DNA from: Marinicella litoralis
GTDB lineage: Bacteria; Pseudomonadota; Gammaproteobacteria; Xanthomonadales; Marinicellaceae
Assembly (NCBI RefSeq): GCF_002591915.1
Contig: NZ_NIHB01000001.1
Coordinates: 1,369,590 to 1,433,589, forward strand
DNA length: 64,000 nucleotides
Direction: 5' to 3'
Each line of letters opens with the position of its first letter. Within the stretch, counting starts at the first letter, position 1. The position numbers were made by a program, and so were the translations under genes. The notes under the pieces are model-generated. The model did no database searches. It was not told where the DNA came from and saw nothing but the letters and a program-made list of their open reading frames with translations. Of the stretch, positions 44,282 through 52,567 are shown piece by piece.

Positions 44282-46030
44282 ATGTCAGAAAATCCTGCCA
44301 AAGAAAAAGTAACCACTGAAAATGAAGGTGTACTTACAGCACCTGAACTGAATTTTGAACAAAAGCTGTGTCAATATTTGGTTGATCAAGCGCGAATAAA
44401 AGACGAGGATTTACAGCGTGGCTTAAGGTTGAACAAAGAAAGCTTTGGTGTTTCCTTGGTTCCTCTTTTAGTTAGGTTGGGCCTGGCATCAGAGAGGGAT
44501 GTGGCTCAATCATTGCATGAGCTGTTAGGGTATCCGCTTATTAATGACAAGGATTTTCCGGAAACATCATCTGTCGATGTCGAATTCCCTATCAGATACA
44601 TGAGAGAAAGCCAGTTTGTTCCAATCAGTGAAAGTGATGAAGCGCTGACGGTTGTGATGGTTTATCCATATGAAGATTATTTAATTAAAGCCATCAAGAT
44701 GGTGGCTCAAAAAGAATTGAAGATCCACATTGGCTTGCCATCAGATGTAGAAAATGCCATTGAAAGATATTATGGCGGCGGAAAGTCCGCCATGGGTCAA
44801 TTGGTTGAAGGATTGTCCAATGAAGGTGGTGAGATTGAAGATGTGGAACATCTGAAGGATTTGGCCAGTGAAGCACCAGTCATCAGGTTGGTCAACATGA
44901 TCATGCAACGGGCGGTTGAATCTCGAGCCTCTGATATACACATTGAACCTTTTGAGAACCGCTTGAAAGTAAGGTATCGTCTAGACGGTGTCTTACATGA
45001 AGTGGAATCTCCACCGGCAAGGTCAACAGCTGCTGTGATCAGTCGGATCAAAATTATGTCGAAACTGAACATTGCAGAAAGGCGATTGCCGCAAGATGGA
45101 CGCATTCAACTGCGAGTTCAAGGTAAAGAATTGGATTTACGGGTTTCAACCGTGCCAACCTCTTATGGCGAGAGTGTGGTGATGCGGATTTTGGATCGCG
45201 AAAGCATTGTGTTTGACTTCAATCAACTTGGCTTCAGAAAGCACACTTTGGATCCATTTTTAAAAGTGCTGGAAATGCCGCACGGTATTTTATTGGTAAC
45301 TGGTCCAACCGGTAGTGGTAAAACCACCACTTTGTATACGGCATTGCAGCGACTAAACACCGAAGACAGGAAGATCATTACAGTCGAAGATCCGGTTGAG
45401 TATCAATTAACGGGTATCAATCAAATCCAAGCCAAAGCATCCATTGGATTGGATTTTTCATCGGCATTGCGTGCCATTGTTCGTCAAGATCCAGACATCA
45501 TTATGATTGGAGAAATGCGTGATTTGGAAACTGCAAAAATTGCCATCCAATCGGCATTGACGGGTCACTTGGTGTTGTCCACCATTCACACCAATTCAGC
45601 GGCTGGCGGTATCACTCGGATGATAGACATGGGCGTGGAAGACTACTTGCTGACATCGACAGTCAATGGGTTGTTGGCTCAAAGGTTGGTCAGGAAGCTG
45701 GATCAAACCAGCATGGAAAAATACCAGGTGATGCCAGAAATGATCGAAGAACTAAAATTAAATAAACTGTCAGATGCCAAGGAATTTCATTTCTACCGAC
45801 CACGGCCTTCTGAAGAGAATCCAACTGGCTACAAAGGACGGATGTCGATCTTAGAATGCTTGACCATGACAGAAGAACTCAGACGCATGGTGATGAAAGG
45901 GGCCACGGCAGGTGACCTACAGAAACAAGCAGAGGCTGAAGGCATGTTGAACATGTATCAAGATGGCTTAATGAAATGTATAGCTGGCGAAACCAGCTTC
46001 GAAGAAGTTATAAGGGTGTCACACGAATAA
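44282..46030 (+). CDS. gspE: type II secretion ATPase GspE
   Basis: A 582-residue secretion ATPase. The N-terminal MshEN/T2SSE_N domain (about 20-160) should contact GspL. The ATPase domain has Walker A GPTGSGKTT (about 341-349), the Asp box IIMIGEMRDLETA and the His box GHLVLSTIHTNSA. The usual zinc-binding tetracysteine region is present in length but its four cysteines are gone (about residues 470-515). It is the first gene of the operon, which has the E-F-G-H-I-J-K-L-M-N-D order. Its stop overlaps gspF by one base. Confidence 0.94.
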   Translation: MSENPAKEKVTTENEGVLTAPELNFEQKLCQYLVDQARIKDEDLQRGLRLNKESFGVSLVPLLVRLGLASERDVAQSLHELLGYPLINDKDFPETSSVDVEFPIRYMRESQFVPISESDEALTVVMVYPYEDYLIKAIKMVAQKELKIHIGLPSDVENAIERYYGGGKSAMGQLVEGLSNEGGEIEDVEHLKDLASEAPVIRLVNMIMQRAVESRASDIHIEPFENRLKVRYRLDGVLHEVESPPARSTAAVISRIKIMSKLNIAERRLPQDGRIQLRVQGKELDLRVSTVPTSYGESVVMRILDRESIVFDFNQLGFRKHTLDPFLKVLEMPHGILLVTGPTGSGKTTTLYTALQRLNTEDRKIITVEDPVEYQLTGINQIQAKASIGLDFSSALRAIVRQDPDIIMIGEMRDLETAKIAIQSALTGHLVLSTIHTNSAAGGITRMIDMGVEDYLLTSTVNGLLAQRLVRKLDQTSMEKYQVMPEMIEELKLNKLSDAKEFHFYRPRPSEENPTGYKGRMSILECLTMTEELRRMVMKGATAGDLQKQAEAEGMLNMYQDGLMKCIAGETSFEEVIRVSHE

Positions 46031-47241
46031 TGGCACAGTTTATATACAAGGCCATCACGCCAACTGGTGAACAACTTGAAGGTCAACTTGAAGCGACCTC
46101 TCAAGCCGAAGTCATTGCCAAAATTCAAGAAGCTGGCAATATGCCGGTTTCGGCAAAAGAATTGAAGCCTGGGTTTTCTTTCGAAAACCTGATGGCCAAG
46201 CGAAGTAAGATTTCCCAAAAACAAGTGGGCTTTTTTACCGAGCAGTTATCAACGTTGTTAAATTCAGGCATGCCTTTGGATCGGTCTTTATCGGTCATGA
46301 TTGATTTGAGTGATGATGAGCGTATCAAAATCATGGTTGAACAAGTGCGCGATAAAGTGCGAGGTGGTGGAACATTGTCAGATGCTTTAGAAGAGCAGCA
46401 TGGTGTGTTTTCTACCATGTATACCAACATGGTCAGGGCCGGTGAGATGGGCGGTACATTGGAATTGTCATTGCAACGATTGAGTGATTATTTGAAAAGT
46501 TCCAAAGAACTGAAAGACTCGGTGGTATCAGCCATGATTTATCCTGCCATCTTGATGGTTTTGGCAGTAGGCTCTTTGTTTATTTTGTTGGCCAAAGTGG
46601 TGCCAAAATTCAAGCCATTGTTTGAGGATGCGAATATAGAGCTGCCTTTGATCACCCAAGTGGTTTTTGCGGCGGCCGCTCTGGTGCAAAGTTTTTGGTG
46701 GGTATTGATGTTGTTGGTTATTGTGGTCGTGGTGTTATTCAAACAAAAATTAAAAGACCCCGAGTTTAAATACAATTGGGATCAGCGGATGTTGAATTTA
46801 CCTTTGTTTGGTCAATTAATCACCCGTGTAGAAACCGCCAAATTCACCCGCACGCTTGGTACATTGGCAGACAGTGGCGTGCCGCTACTTTCAGGCTTAG
46901 CCGTGGCGAAAAAAGTGATTAACAATACAGTTATATCAAAAGCGATTGGAGACGCCACAGAAAAAGTCAAGCATGGGGCGCCTTTGTCAGATGCGCTGTC
47001 AAAAGAGCCGGCTTTCCCAAAGTTGGCGCAACAGCTGTTAAGTGTAGGTGAGGAGACAGGCAGTTTAGATGAGATGCTGGTCAGGGCATCAGATACTTAT
47101 GATGGTGAAGTGAAAAACACCATTGAACGCATGCTGTCAGTATTGGTGCCGGTTTTGGTACTGATTTTGGCAGGTTTTATTTTTACCATTGTGTTTGCCA
47201 TCCTGATGCCGATGATGAACATGAGTGAATTAGTAGGATAA
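46030..47241 (+). CDS. gspF: type II secretion inner membrane platform protein GspF
   Basis: A 403-residue polytopic platform protein. It has two homologous cytoplasmic helical domains, each with the GT.SDAL pattern (GGGTLSDALEE, KHGAPLSDALSKE) and a GE..G.L..ML sequence, and three membrane helices (about 170-190, 218-240, 370-395). It couples GspE action to pseudopilus assembly. The start is the ATG overlapping gspE by one base; a longer reading has no support. Confidence 0.95.
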   Translation: MAQFIYKAITPTGEQLEGQLEATSQAEVIAKIQEAGNMPVSAKELKPGFSFENLMAKRSKISQKQVGFFTEQLSTLLNSGMPLDRSLSVMIDLSDDERIKIMVEQVRDKVRGGGTLSDALEEQHGVFSTMYTNMVRAGEMGGTLELSLQRLSDYLKSSKELKDSVVSAMIYPAILMVLAVGSLFILLAKVVPKFKPLFEDANIELPLITQVVFAAAALVQSFWWVLMLLVIVVVVLFKQKLKDPEFKYNWDQRMLNLPLFGQLITRVETAKFTRTLGTLADSGVPLLSGLAVAKKVINNTVISKAIGDATEKVKHGAPLSDALSKEPAFPKLAQQLLSVGEETGSLDEMLVRASDTYDGEVKNTIERMLSVLVPVLVLILAGFIFTIVFAILMPMMNMSELVG

Positions 47242-47657
47242 TGAATATGAATATGAGAAGAAAACAACAAGGTTTTAGTTTGATTGAGGTGCTGGTGGTG
47301 ATGACCATTTTGGCCGTTATTTTTGGATTGGTGGTTTCTAATGTGACCGGTGGTCAAGACAAAGCCAAATACAAAGAAGCGCAAATTATGGTGCAAAAAT
47401 TGTCACAAGCAGTGGCTGAATTTAATTTAGACACTGGCAATTACCCAGACAACCTGTCTGAATTGGTTAATGACAATGGTGACTCGATGTGGATGGGTAA
47501 ATACGCTAAGGAAAAAGATTTGATTGATCCTTGGGGTGAACCTTACCATTTTTCACCCAGCAGCCAACATGGCCAAAGTTTTGATATTTATTCATATGGT
47601 GCAGATAAAAGTCCTGGTGGCGATAAATTGGCTGCAGACATAGGTAATTGGCAGTAA
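47241..47657 (+). CDS. gspG: major pseudopilin GspG
   Basis: A 138-residue type IV pilin-like protein. The prepilin peptidase site is G/FSLIEVLVV with E5, preceded by the short basic MNMNMRRKQQ leader. TGNYPDNLSELV and the C-terminal DPWGEPYHF and SYGADKSPGGD, a calcium-binding loop, are typical of GspG. It polymerises into the pseudopilus. It overlaps gspF by one base. Confidence 0.95.
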   Translation: MNMNMRRKQQGFSLIEVLVVMTILAVIFGLVVSNVTGGQDKAKYKEAQIMVQKLSQAVAEFNLDTGNYPDNLSELVNDNGDSMWMGKYAKEKDLIDPWGEPYHFSPSSQHGQSFDIYSYGADKSPGGDKLAADIGNWQ

Positions 47658-47661
47658 TCCA

Positions 47662-48111
47662 ATGAAGAAACCCTCTGGTTTTACATTGATTGAAGTGCTC
47701 GTGGTATTGGTTATGCTGGCCGTGCTTGCGGGTACAGTGGCATTCAACATGTCAGGATCAATGAAATCAGCAAAGATCAGGGGGGCCAGCAAAGATTTGG
47801 TTGCGGCATTGCGTTACACCCGTTCTCAAGCTGTGATTAAACACAGTGAACAAAGTTTAACGCTTGATGTCACTGAAAAATCATACCAACCGCCAGGTAA
47901 ACCCAAAGTGATTTTGCCTGAGGGCATGGAGTTAAAAGTGTTTGCTGCGGAATCGGAAATACCTTCTGAGGACAAAGCAGGTTTTCGCTTTTTTTCTGAT
48001 GGCAGTTCAACCGGTGGCCGGGTTACTTTGATATATGAAGACCGTTTTTGGCGCATCAACATTGCTTGGCTGACTGGAGAGATCAGGCTGTTTAAGGACA
48101 CTGAAGTTTGA
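47662..48111 (+). CDS. gspH: minor pseudopilin GspH
   Basis: A 149-residue pseudopilin with leader MKKPSG/FTLIEVLVV, then a beta-rich domain with RYTRSQAVIKHSEQSLTLDV and a final RFFSDGSSTGGRVTL, as in GspH/FimT. It is a minor tip component. It starts four bases after gspG. Confidence 0.92.
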   Translation: MKKPSGFTLIEVLVVLVMLAVLAGTVAFNMSGSMKSAKIRGASKDLVAALRYTRSQAVIKHSEQSLTLDVTEKSYQPPGKPKVILPEGMELKVFAAESEIPSEDKAGFRFFSDGSSTGGRVTLIYEDRFWRINIAWLTGEIRLFKDTEV

Positions 48112-48554
48112 TGCAAAGGCGCAACCCTCAAAGTTTAAGGCAGTCTTCGGGCTTTACCTTGATTGAAGTGATTGCTTCATTCACCATACTTGCCATGACC
48201 TTTATGGTGGTGCTGGAAATATTGTCCAACTCTTCTGCCAACACCATCAAATCATCCGAACGCACTCAGATATCATTGATGGCACAAAGTAAGATGGATG
48301 AAGTGGGTATCATCATTCCGGTAGAAGAGGGAACGGTTTCAGGTGATTTTGACGACAAACATTCGTGGTACATCTCTATTGAACCCTTTGAGGTCCCTTA
48401 TGAGGGAAATGTGGAGATGAGTTTTGCGCCCGTCGAATTATTTAAAGTGAGCTTGAATATCGTTTGGTTTGATAATCGGGGTGAACATAGGTCTGCTGTT
48501 TTTACAACATTGAAAGCCATGACGCCTGATTTTGAAGCAGGAGGTTTGGGCTGA
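48111..48554 (+). CDS. gspI: minor pseudopilin GspI
   Basis: A 147-residue pseudopilin with leader ending SSG/FTLIEVIASF and the GspI-type VVLEILSNSSANTIKSSERTQISLMAQSKMDEVG stretch. The ATG at 48111 overlaps the gspH stop by one base. It forms the pseudopilus tip with GspJ and GspK. Confidence 0.93.
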   Translation: MQRRNPQSLRQSSGFTLIEVIASFTILAMTFMVVLEILSNSSANTIKSSERTQISLMAQSKMDEVGIIIPVEEGTVSGDFDDKHSWYISIEPFEVPYEGNVEMSFAPVELFKVSLNIVWFDNRGEHRSAVFTTLKAMTPDFEAGGLG

Positions 48555-49246
48555 TGCGAAAACAACAAGGATTCACTTTGATTGAAGTGATTGTGGTTTT
48601 CACCTTGTTGGCCATGATCATGGCGATGATATTTTCTGGGATTGATTCAGGAAGAAGGACCGCGGAGAAGGGCGAGAAAAGAATCACTGCCATCAATGAA
48701 ATCAGGGTGATTCAAAACATCATCAGGAGCCAAGTTTCCAAAGCCATGGCGCTTGGAGTGGCTGAATCTGATGAAGGCGAGTTGTTAAAATTTATAGGTG
48801 AAGAGCAATCAATCACTTTTGTTTCACAAATGCCAGGTTATTTGGGCAAAGGTGGACCGCACATTCAAAAGCTTGAACTGATCAATGGACGAAATGGTAA
48901 GGAATTGCTCTATACACATGGTTTGATCAGTAATTATGACGACGAAGATGAAATGTCTGAGTTTGATGATGCAGAACCCATGGTGTTATTAGAGAACATC
49001 AGGAACGGTTCATTTGCATTTATCGAACTTGATGAGGAGGGTTTGCCTACAGACTGGATTGCTGAACTGGAAAACCCAGCTGCGATGCCGTTGATGGTAC
49101 AACTGGACTTAGAGATGAATCGACAAGCCAAGGAACATTGGCCTTTATTGCAAATTGCATTACAAGTGGATGGGGCGTCATCTTCCAGAAGGACCAGCAC
49201 CATGAATTTATTGCAAAACCGCAGCAATACGGAGACCAAAGAATGA
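48554..49246 (+). CDS. gspJ: minor pseudopilin GspJ
   Basis: A 230-residue pseudopilin with leader MRKQQG/FTLIEVIVVF, then the domain with RVIQNIIRSQVSKA and a C-terminal LPLMVQLDLEM segment. The position between gspI and gspK and the size suit GspJ. It overlaps gspI by one base. Confidence 0.92.
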   Translation: MRKQQGFTLIEVIVVFTLLAMIMAMIFSGIDSGRRTAEKGEKRITAINEIRVIQNIIRSQVSKAMALGVAESDEGELLKFIGEEQSITFVSQMPGYLGKGGPHIQKLELINGRNGKELLYTHGLISNYDDEDEMSEFDDAEPMVLLENIRNGSFAFIELDEEGLPTDWIAELENPAAMPLMVQLDLEMNRQAKEHWPLLQIALQVDGASSSRRTSTMNLLQNRSNTETKE

Positions 49247-50124
49247 AGCGGCAAAAAGGCATTGCTTTGGTTTTGGTGTTATGGGTGACTTTGTTGATGA
49301 GTGTCATTGCAGGCAGCTTCGCCTTATCGGCGAGAACTGAAAGCATACAATCTAAAATTTTGTTCAATGAGACCCAAGCCAGGTTTATGGCGGAAGCGGG
49401 TTTGAACAGAGCGGTCTTTGAATTAAGAAACCCAGACCCTGAATCCAGGTGGATTGCCGATGGTCGTCCTTATAAAATGGAGCTTGATGGGGTTGAGATT
49501 GAAATAAAAATTACTGATGAATCTGGAAAAATTGATTTGAATCAAGCCAGTGAGGAACTTTTGATTGGCTTATTTGCCTCAGTAGGCATGGATTTAGATG
49601 AGGCCATTGAATTGGTTGATAAAGTATTGGATTGGAAGGATGCTGATGAAGAAGTCAGGTTGTCTGGAGCAGAAGATGGTGATTATTTTGCTGCTGGATA
49701 CAGACATGGAGCCAAAGATGCACCGTTTGATACAGTTCCTGAGTTGATACAGGTGATGGGTGTAAGCTATGACATGTACCGCAAGATCGAACCCGCACTC
49801 ACCGTCTATTCGGGAAGAAGAAATGTTAATTTGGCATTTGCGCCAAGAGAAGTGTTGCTGGCTATTGATGGCATCACTGGGGAAATGGCTGATGAGTTTA
49901 TTGTTCAACGCCATGAAATAGATGATGTGAATTTGCCATTACCTATTTTGGCAGAAGGTTATTCTGGACAATTGCGTGGCGGTGGCACTGCGTTCAGTAT
50001 CATCAGTAAAGCCACATTGCCAAACAAGCAATTTACAGAAATTGATGCCACCATTAGGATGGGTGGTACATTACAAGGGCGACCATTTAGGGTGGTGCGC
50101 TGGAGAGACAACGAGCACAAATGA
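49243..50124 (+). CDS. gspK: minor pseudopilin GspK
   Basis: A 293-residue pseudopilin with leader MKRQKG/IALVLVLWV. It lacks the +5 glutamate, as is usual for GspK, which caps the tip. The domain has SGKIDLNQASEELL and PLPILAEGYSGQLRGGGTAF. The ATG at 49243 overlaps the gspJ stop by four bases; the longer frame upstream is not used. Confidence 0.93.
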   Translation: MKRQKGIALVLVLWVTLLMSVIAGSFALSARTESIQSKILFNETQARFMAEAGLNRAVFELRNPDPESRWIADGRPYKMELDGVEIEIKITDESGKIDLNQASEELLIGLFASVGMDLDEAIELVDKVLDWKDADEEVRLSGAEDGDYFAAGYRHGAKDAPFDTVPELIQVMGVSYDMYRKIEPALTVYSGRRNVNLAFAPREVLLAIDGITGEMADEFIVQRHEIDDVNLPLPILAEGYSGQLRGGGTAFSIISKATLPNKQFTEIDATIRMGGTLQGRPFRVVRWRDNEHK

Positions 50125-51272
50125 CAAATTATTTAGAAAAAGTAATTGAACCAGTGAATCAATGGTATCAGACGTCGAGTATTCATGCGTTTTTTGAATG
50201 GTGGACCTCAGAGCTTAAATCTTTGATTCCGAAAAGTTACAGAGAAAATTTATTCCCAGATTCAAAGCAAATATTGATTAAGCAAGTTGACGGTGATGAT
50301 GAGGTCCAAATTTGGCAACAACATAACAATGAAATAGATTTGGTTGAGTTTGATGATTCGGTCAAAGGAAAGGAGTGGTGGCATCAACTGAATCATTATG
50401 TGGCTGGCTCAGATCAAGAGACCAAAGTGACTTTTCTGCTCAAGGAGTCAGATGTGTTGAGCCGTGAAGTTGCTATGCCCATAGTGGTCATCAATGACAT
50501 AGATTCGGTTTTGAGTTTTGAATTGGATAAGTATTTGCCTTTCACTGCTGCTGATGTGGCTTATGATTTTCGCAAAGGTCAGGTCGAAGAAGGCAGTGAA
50601 AAATTTCCAGTTTTATTGACAGCGGTTAAAAAAGAAAAATTAAAAGAAATCGTTGAGCAAACAGAAAGCAAAGGATTGAAACTATCAGCCATCGATGTCA
50701 ATGTGGGTGTTGGTGAGCAGCCAGAGGCCATGGGTGTTAATTTGATGCCAAAATCATTGCGCATGAAAAAGGATTGGACCAGTTTAAAATGGCATGCTGG
50801 ATTGGCCGCTGTGACATTGTTGATGTTAAGTTTTGTGATGTACACTTCCTTAAACAACAAGCGAGCCAAAATTCAATCACTGGAGGTTCAAGTGGATGAG
50901 TTGAAGAAAGATGCCAGGCGCGCCAAAATGATTGAAACACAATTAAATGAATCTATTCAGGCAGCCAACTTTTTAGGCAACCTGAAACAAAACATACCCA
51001 GTCGAGTTGTGATGATTGGGGAACTTACCAAAAAAATTCCAGTTAATACCTACTTAACACGCATTGTGATTGATGACGAGAAATTAGAAATTGTGGGTGA
51101 ATCGGACAACGCCAATGCATTGGTGCCAATCCTGAATCAATCTGATTTGTGGTATGAACCGCAGATCATTGGTAATGTGACCCAAGGCAGAACAGGAAAG
51201 GAAAAATTCACCATCAAATCTGATTTGAAGCCGATGGATGTAGACATTGAGGAGAATGCAAATGGATCTTGA
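50121..51272 (+). CDS. gspL: type II secretion protein GspL
   Basis: A 383-residue bitopic protein. The cytoplasmic N-terminal domain has an actin-like fold (about 60-210, with VLSFELDKYLPFTAADVAYDF), a membrane helix spans about 224-243, and a periplasmic domain follows. It links GspE to GspM. It overlaps gspK by four bases and gspM by 11. Confidence 0.9.
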   Translation: MTNYLEKVIEPVNQWYQTSSIHAFFEWWTSELKSLIPKSYRENLFPDSKQILIKQVDGDDEVQIWQQHNNEIDLVEFDDSVKGKEWWHQLNHYVAGSDQETKVTFLLKESDVLSREVAMPIVVINDIDSVLSFELDKYLPFTAADVAYDFRKGQVEEGSEKFPVLLTAVKKEKLKEIVEQTESKGLKLSAIDVNVGVGEQPEAMGVNLMPKSLRMKKDWTSLKWHAGLAAVTLLMLSFVMYTSLNNKRAKIQSLEVQVDELKKDARRAKMIETQLNESIQAANFLGNLKQNIPSRVVMIGELTKKIPVNTYLTRIVIDDEKLEIVGESDNANALVPILNQSDLWYEPQIIGNVTQGRTGKEKFTIKSDLKPMDVDIEENANGS

Positions 51273-51876
51273 TTCTAGAGTCAGTAAGTGGTCGGCCATT
51301 ATGGTGCTGCTGTTTCTGTTGGTTATAGTTTATTTCTTGTTCTTTCATTGGTTCTTTGTGGCGCATGCAAGTTTGAATGAAGAAGTTGATTCATTGAATG
51401 AATCTCGTCAAAAATTCATCAACGAAGCAGCAAAAACACCCAAGTTAACTGAGATGCTACAGGATGTAAAATCAAAGGTGGGGTCTAACAACGAGTTTCT
51501 ACAGGCTGATTCAAAGAACTTGGGCAACGCTGAAATCACTTCAATTTTTAAAAACATTGTCAATCAACAATCAGAAACTGCCTCTGACTGTCAGATTATC
51601 AGTCAATCACCCACGCAAGACAGAGAGCCTGAGCAATTTGAAAAAATAATCTTGCGTGTTAGAATGCGTTGCCAATATGAAGTATTGATTAATGTTTTAG
51701 ATTTAATTGAGGCCAACACCCCTTCTTTGTTTGTCAATGATTTACGAATAGAGTCCAGAAATCAAAACCGATACAGGAAGAACGTGAATGAAACACCTGC
51801 CCCGGAAAATTTAGAGGTGCGTTTTGATTTGTATGCTTACTTAAAAATCCCAGTAGAAAAAGATGATGAAAAATAG
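51262..51876 (+). CDS. gspM: type II secretion protein GspM
   Basis: A 204-residue protein with one membrane helix (about residues 12-32), coiled coil and a periplasmic ferredoxin-like domain, as for XpsM/GspM. The chosen ATG has GAGGAG about seven bases before it and lies within the end of gspL. Sequence similarity in this family is low, so position and topology carry the call. Confidence 0.88.
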   Translation: MDLDSRVSKWSAIMVLLFLLVIVYFLFFHWFFVAHASLNEEVDSLNESRQKFINEAAKTPKLTEMLQDVKSKVGSNNEFLQADSKNLGNAEITSIFKNIVNQQSETASDCQIISQSPTQDREPEQFEKIILRVRMRCQYEVLINVLDLIEANTPSLFVNDLRIESRNQNRYRKNVNETPAPENLEVRFDLYAYLKIPVEKDDEK

Positions 51877-52567
51877 TTTATTTGCTAATGGATTGATTGT
51901 AGTGATTGGGGTGCTGATGTTACTGGCTGCCTTGCAATTGTTCGGTTGGGGGAAAGGCACATCGTCATTAGAACCCGAAGGTTTCGATGCTTCGGCGTTG
52001 ACTCAACTGGAAGTGCTGTCAGAGGATCTCAATAAAAAAGTCGGTCCAGAGCTTGTGTCACAAATTAACACGATGCCTTTGTTTAATTTAGATCGAAAGC
52101 GCTATGAAGGCGTTATGGGGGGTGAGGATGACGAGCCGCCACCTGTTGTGATTGAATCAAAACCCTTAAAAGCCAAAGTGACCAGTATCATCATGATAGG
52201 TGATGACAGATATGCCATGATGGTTGACCAGGTGACCAATGAGAAAATAACATTGGAACAAGGCATGCCATTGCCTGGTGAACAGGGTTTGTGGGTGGTT
52301 GACCAAATAGAAGCCAGACAAGTGACTTTTGTTGCAGAAGGTGAAGAGCCAGTGAGCTTGGAGCTTGAAGTGTTTGATGGCACCTTGAATGGCAAGTCCA
52401 GGTCAACAACCAATACCAAGAATAACAGGAACAAAACAAACACCGAACAGATTGAAAAAGTTGATGCGTCAGTTGCTAAGAAAAACAGTGCTGAGGAAAT
52501 CCGTAAAAAAATTGCCGAAAGAAGAGCTCAAATGAGGGCCAATGCTGCTAAAGGAAAAAAAGAATGA
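51863..52567 (+). CDS. gspN: type II secretion protein N (XpsN-type, GspC-like role)
   Basis: A 234-residue protein with an N-terminal membrane helix (about residues 8-28), a Pro/Glu linker (DDEPPPVVIE, about 92-101), an HR-like beta domain (about 105-175: KAKVTSIIMIGDDRYAMMVDQVTNEKITLEQGMPLPG) and a basic, Asn/Lys-rich tail. Xps systems have this protein, linking XpsL/M to the secretin, and no GspC; none is found here. It lies between gspM and gspD with overlaps on both sides. Confidence 0.85.
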   Translation: MMKNSLFANGLIVVIGVLMLLAALQLFGWGKGTSSLEPEGFDASALTQLEVLSEDLNKKVGPELVSQINTMPLFNLDRKRYEGVMGGEDDEPPPVVIESKPLKAKVTSIIMIGDDRYAMMVDQVTNEKITLEQGMPLPGEQGLWVVDQIEARQVTFVAEGEEPVSLELEVFDGTLNGKSRSTTNTKNNRNKTNTEQIEKVDASVAKKNSAEEIRKKIAERRAQMRANAAKGKKE

